Below are positions 60,053 to 64,000 of a DNA stretch of 64,000 nt, one piece after another. The notes below the pieces were generated by a model. It worked only from the letters and a program-made list of their open reading frames with translations, searched no databases and was not told the DNA's origin. Position numbers and translations under genes: made by a program. Position 1 is the first letter of the stretch; every line of letters starts with the position of its first letter. The DNA comes from Manihot esculenta (Eukaryota; Streptophyta; Magnoliopsida; Malpighiales; Euphorbiaceae): contig NC_035174.2 in NCBI RefSeq assembly GCF_001659605.2, positions 25,493,027-25,557,026 of the forward strand, written 5' to 3'.

Positions 60053-60521
60053 TAGGGGTGAGCATTCGGTCGGTCGGTTCGGTTTGAAATCGAACCGAAT
60101 TGAATAAACTAAAAATTGAAATTTGATATTTATAAAAGTCGAATCGAATTGATTTTGATCAGAAATGAATCAAATCAAATTGGTCTGATTCCATTCAATT
60201 TGATTCAGTTTGATCAATTTGAATTTTTAATAAATTTTTTATTTTTTACACTTTATTTTTAGTATTTTAAAATTTAATTAGAATATTTTAACTTTAATAT
60301 GATCTAATCTCTCTATATTATTGAAAATAATATAATAATATTACTAGTTGGTTCGGTTTTTTTTTTTAGTTTTTCTGATCCAAACCAAACTAAACCGAAA
60401 TAACTGAAATTTTTAAAATTAAAAATCAAACCGAACCGAAATAAATAAAAAAATCGAACTGAATTTTTAAATTAATTCAATTTGGTTAATTTTTTTCAAT
60501 TTTAACTGCATATTGCTCACT
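60053..60521. repeat. GGGGTGAGCA MITE-like repeat (copy F, reverse orientation)
   Basis: Left end TAGGGGTGAGCATTCGGTCGG, right end GCATATTGCTCACTTGTA. The left end is one of the best preserved in the window. It begins only a few bases after copy E ends, so the two are head-to-tail. Confidence 0.75.
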
Positions 60522-61251
60522 TGTACTCGTAATGTTAAGAACAACAGAATGAAAGAAAAAGGAACGTTTTTAAGGACCCGTATTAAATATGGATCAATAG
60601 AGTTATTTGCATACTTTTATTGATTCAAAATTTATATTTCTATATCATTACCCCCAGATTTTCTTAAAATAAATTTCAAAACTTAAAACTCAAACTATAG
60701 ATTTTCTCTCATCGATTAAGCATTACAAGTTGTAAGAAAATTTACTACTCCTTTTACACATACCAACTCAGTTATGCATGTTACTTTAATTTTTTATAAA
60801 TTAATAATTTATTTATTTATATTAATAAAATATAATTCCTTAAATTCGAATCGAACCGATTTCATTGGCTTCACTATGGACCAAAACGAATAATCGATTT
60901 GATTTAATACACATATAATTGATATCTAATTTGATCCACTTTATACGTAAAACCTGTATTTGCAATAAATCAATGTGAATTGATATGAAAAGTCAATTTA
61001 ACTGGAGAACTAGCCAGATTTAAAATTGACTTTCAACTCAAATCGAGAATTAATTAAACTCAACTAAAACAAGGGAAACGTGATGCTAATATTTGAACTT
61101 GACACGATAAACATTTAGTTTAAGCATATTACAATATGAACCGTACCTCCTTTTAAAGCAATGTTACAACAATCATATAAAACTAAAGTTATCCAAATAA
61201 ATTTATTTTTCATTAATTTATATTATATAAAAATTTCATAAATATTAATAT
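60522..61251. other. AT-rich intergenic stretch; no gene seen
   Basis: No frames or element ends recognised. A short piece near 60845-60900 ('cgaatcgaaccgatttc', 'aataatcgatttgattt') resembles the interior of the GGGGTGAGCA repeats and may be a fragment. Confidence 0.4.
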
Positions 61252-64000
61252 TGTTAGTAATACGCACTGCAGCAATTTTTAGTGTTAATTTAATTGAATT
61301 ACGAGTAAAAATAAAGTTTATAAAATTATATTACTGTAGAAAAATTATAATGTGATTATAATTATGAGATTTCTATTGCATTTAACTAATATTTTTAAAT
61401 GTTCTTATCATGATTGAATAATAATATTTAGAGTTGTTGAAACTGATACATATTATATTTTTCCCTTTTAGATGAAGTAATTGATTTCATAAATTAAAAT
61501 GTATGAGATATCTAGAACTAATATGTAGACACTTATTTTATAAATATGTGCACTGAACTAAACTACATGAGAAATCTATATAAAAAATAACCAATGTGTA
61601 TAGATTACTCAAGTGATTGTTGTGTAAATGATATTTTGATTTGAAATCAATAAATAATCTTATATAGGGATTTTTATGTTTTTAATTTATCTTACACGTT
61701 AATTGGTTCATGAGTAACAAATGATGATAAATTGGATATATTAGGAATCGTAAAAGTTGTTTATGTGATTGAGATATGATTCATCACCCTATGTTAAATT
61801 CGGAAATATTCCACTTGTTATCTGCTGGCATTAATCATGAAATCTTTGCGTAGGGTAAAATGATGAGTTGCAAAACTCACCGCTTCTTTCTTATTAAAAT
61901 CCACGATTTTCCTATGATTTTGATATAAACAATCAATTTCTACTTGAAATTTGATTTTGGACAAGTTTTTAAGCAAAAATTGAGAAAAGAAACAAAAAGA
62001 GATTGAATTAAAAAATTTTCTGACCGGAGGATATAGTCTTGCCTAAGGTTGTAGCCCACGGCGATGGACAGACTCTAGAATTTGAATTTGCCAACTGTAA
62101 TGCTGATTTTTTCAGCGGTATAAAGTTCAAATCAGTTTTAGATTGAAGCAAACATAATCATATTAGAATTGAGATAAGAAAGGAGTAGTAGATTTTCTTT
62201 TAAATTGTGAATATTTATCTTTTTCTTGAGAAAAAGCTTATATAAAGGCTGCTTTAGAATTAATCTAGGCATCTCATATTTTTTTCTTCTCCTCCTCTCT
62301 CATATTCAGTCCACTCTAGCTGCCCTCTTCTTCTTCTCTTTTCTTTATTCCTTTGCAATTTTATTATATGTCTTATAGGCTAAATTCTTCTTTTCAGTTG
62401 AAGGTTAATAAAAAACTGAGGTTTATTCAAAATTGTAAGATTACATTCTTGACTTTTCTTCATCTTATTTCTGTTTTCAATTAATTTTTGTTTTTGAGAA
62501 ACACCACCTCTATTGTTGCCATTTTAGAAATTTAAGAGGCCTATTGAATCTCCTGGAAGACAACATATTGCTAATTAACCCAATTATATCCATAATTGTT
62601 TAATTGGATTAATAACAAATAGTAATTAGAATTCTTTTTATATTAAAGTATTAATTGATTTGATTTAAATAATTCGCGTATTATTATTGATCAAGTTTAT
62701 ATTTTTCTCTCTTAAAGCAGTTAACTAATTAAATCAACACGCGTGTTGGGATTATTAGTTAACTATAAATTAATTTAAGCGCGTAGCAGATTAATTTAAT
62801 CATAAGGAATAACTGGTGGGATTCGTGTGTTTGAACACTATAACCAAATAATAGATAATAAAATGAATTATCTTTCTAATCAATGATCAACTACCGACCT
62901 CTAAATTTTGATTACCTTCGGCTGAACTTTAATTTGATTATTTATTTCATCATCTTAATTGCATTGTTTTTCTTCTTTTAGTTCTATTTTTAAATCAATT
63001 TCTCCAAACAATGATTCTCTTCTTCTCTCTTTTTATTTTAAAATATTCTTCTTATTTTACTAGTCATCTAAATTAAACAAAGTTAAGGTATATGTGAGAT
63101 CGATATTCATTTGCCCTATTTACAAATTCTTTTAAAACAGGAAAAAAGAAATAAGTTTTAATTGATGGATTTGACGCCTGTCATAGAATGAAATTAGTAA
63201 ATGAGATTTAGAATTTCATTTAATCGATCAATAGCTAATAGATAAGAACTAATATGATTTAATATTACAGACACGTTCTATATATTAAATGTTAAATATT
63301 TATGATAAAGGAATATTAATTACATTTACAAACCATGCACTAAAAGACTAAGTCAAACCACTTTTAATATTTTGAATATTTGAATAGTCTTAACATGTTG
63401 CTAGATAATGTTATTGACCTTCAAATTAATTAATTAATTAATTATATTTATTGCTAATATATTTAAAATCTACAAGGTCGTATACGTAAAAAATTACAAG
63501 AAAATAAAATAAGAAATTAAGTCAAATAGGAGTTGATTACATATAATTACTATTGGGAGAAAATTATAATTTGAAAAAATTATAATTTTGATATAATTAA
63601 TCAAGTAGTGACTTAATTAAAATTATCTAAGATTTATATGGCTGATTTATTAAAGTTTCAGATCATAGTTATAATTTATTTATTTATTTAATTAAATAAA
63701 TAATAATTATTATTATTATATTAAAACTTAGGATTTGAGTATAAAATGACTGTCCTATGAGAGTTTGTGCTTCTAGCAGAAACATGCAGAAACATTTTTA
63801 AAACCTCCAAAATTTATAGGAAAGACACAGAGAACTATTATTCAAAACCTTTCTCATTAAAATTTTTCTATTGCTATGCTATATGGACATTGTTAGAGAC
63901 TAGACATCATTAGAGACTAGATAATTGATCGATTTGTGATTTGTAATAATCCAACTAACATGAATGGTACCGTATTTTACCGTAAATAAAATAAAATATA
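61252..64000 (+). repeat. Second copy of the copia LTR (as 1913-3512), plus strand, interrupted, cut by window edge
   Basis: Starts TGTTAGTAATACGC at 61252, matching the TGTTAGTTATATGC start at 3512 on the other strand. The two remain alignable to about 61875 and again from about 63188 to the window end. Shared words include 'tgtagattactc', 'attcatcac.cta.gtt', 'agtcaaaccac', 'gaccttcaaattaattaatta' and 'gatttgtgatttg'. The last ~100 bp of the LTR would lie beyond 64000. Whether it is a solo LTR or part of an element cannot be told here. Confidence 0.75.
61870..63190. mobile_element. Unidentified ~1.3-kb insertion within the copia LTR
   Basis: The LTR alignment breaks after 'gggtaaaatgatgagttgcaaa' and resumes at 'agaatgaaattagtaaatgag'; the intervening ~1.3 kb has no counterpart in the 1913-3512 copy. 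The flanks share AATGA (about 61860 and 63186), a possible 5-bp target repeat. The insert contains CT-rich tracts (62280-62345) and 'ggatttgacgcctgtca' near its right end. No coding frame and no recognised family. Confidence 0.55.

Overview
This is a plant nuclear window: very AT-rich, with eudicot-type spliced genes in a dense bed of LTR retrotransposons, a LINE fragment, MITE-like repeats and AT-rich tandem arrays. LTRs carrying TTCGGCCGCCGAA-type palindromes together with GGGGTGAGCATTCGGT repeats remind me of woody Euphorbiaceae (cassava or rubber type). That is recollection, not proof. I see no rRNA, tRNA, CRISPR or prokaryotic feature.

Only two host genes look intact. A four-exon gene on the minus strand (9566-12957) encodes a PAP28-type purple acid phosphatase-like protein. 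A seven-exon gene on the plus strand (57608-59255) encodes a WAT1-related/UMAMIT membrane transporter. A small secreted Pro/Ser-rich, arabinogalactan-like gene (49196-49607, minus) seems frameshifted. I see no functional link between these genes.

Layout: 1-1748, LINE 3' end; 1913-7280, decayed Ty1/copia (minus) with one recognisable LTR; 8.7-13.6 kb, repeats, the PAP28 gene and a Ty3 LTR fragment upstream of it; 14.7-16.4 kb, decayed SIRE-like copia (minus) holding a 149-bp deleted solo LTR; 19057-20354, a 1.3-kb internally deleted copia element; 21.4-22.5 kb, inverted repeat; 23698-33783, a complete young Ty3/gypsy Tekay-type chromovirus (plus); 34149-45329, an old Tekay relative split by a second complete and even younger Tekay element (34395-42976, minus); 45330-47260, two further LTRs; 53.7-55.6 kb, a Tat-like gypsy remnant (minus); 56.0-57.0 kb, a 292-bp tandem array; then the transporter gene. 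The right end (61252-64000) carries another copy of the LTR found at 1913-3512, in opposite orientation.

The most informative part is the nested Tekay stack. Both complete elements have uninterrupted gag-pol frames, matching target-site duplications and almost identical LTRs, so both inserted recently. All three Tekay leaders carry splice-like donors and acceptors in the same order, the last acceptor lying 8-9 nt before the gag ATG. This suggests a spliced leader and is the best candidate here for something not obvious from standard annotation. I found no clear evidence of a new multi-gene system.
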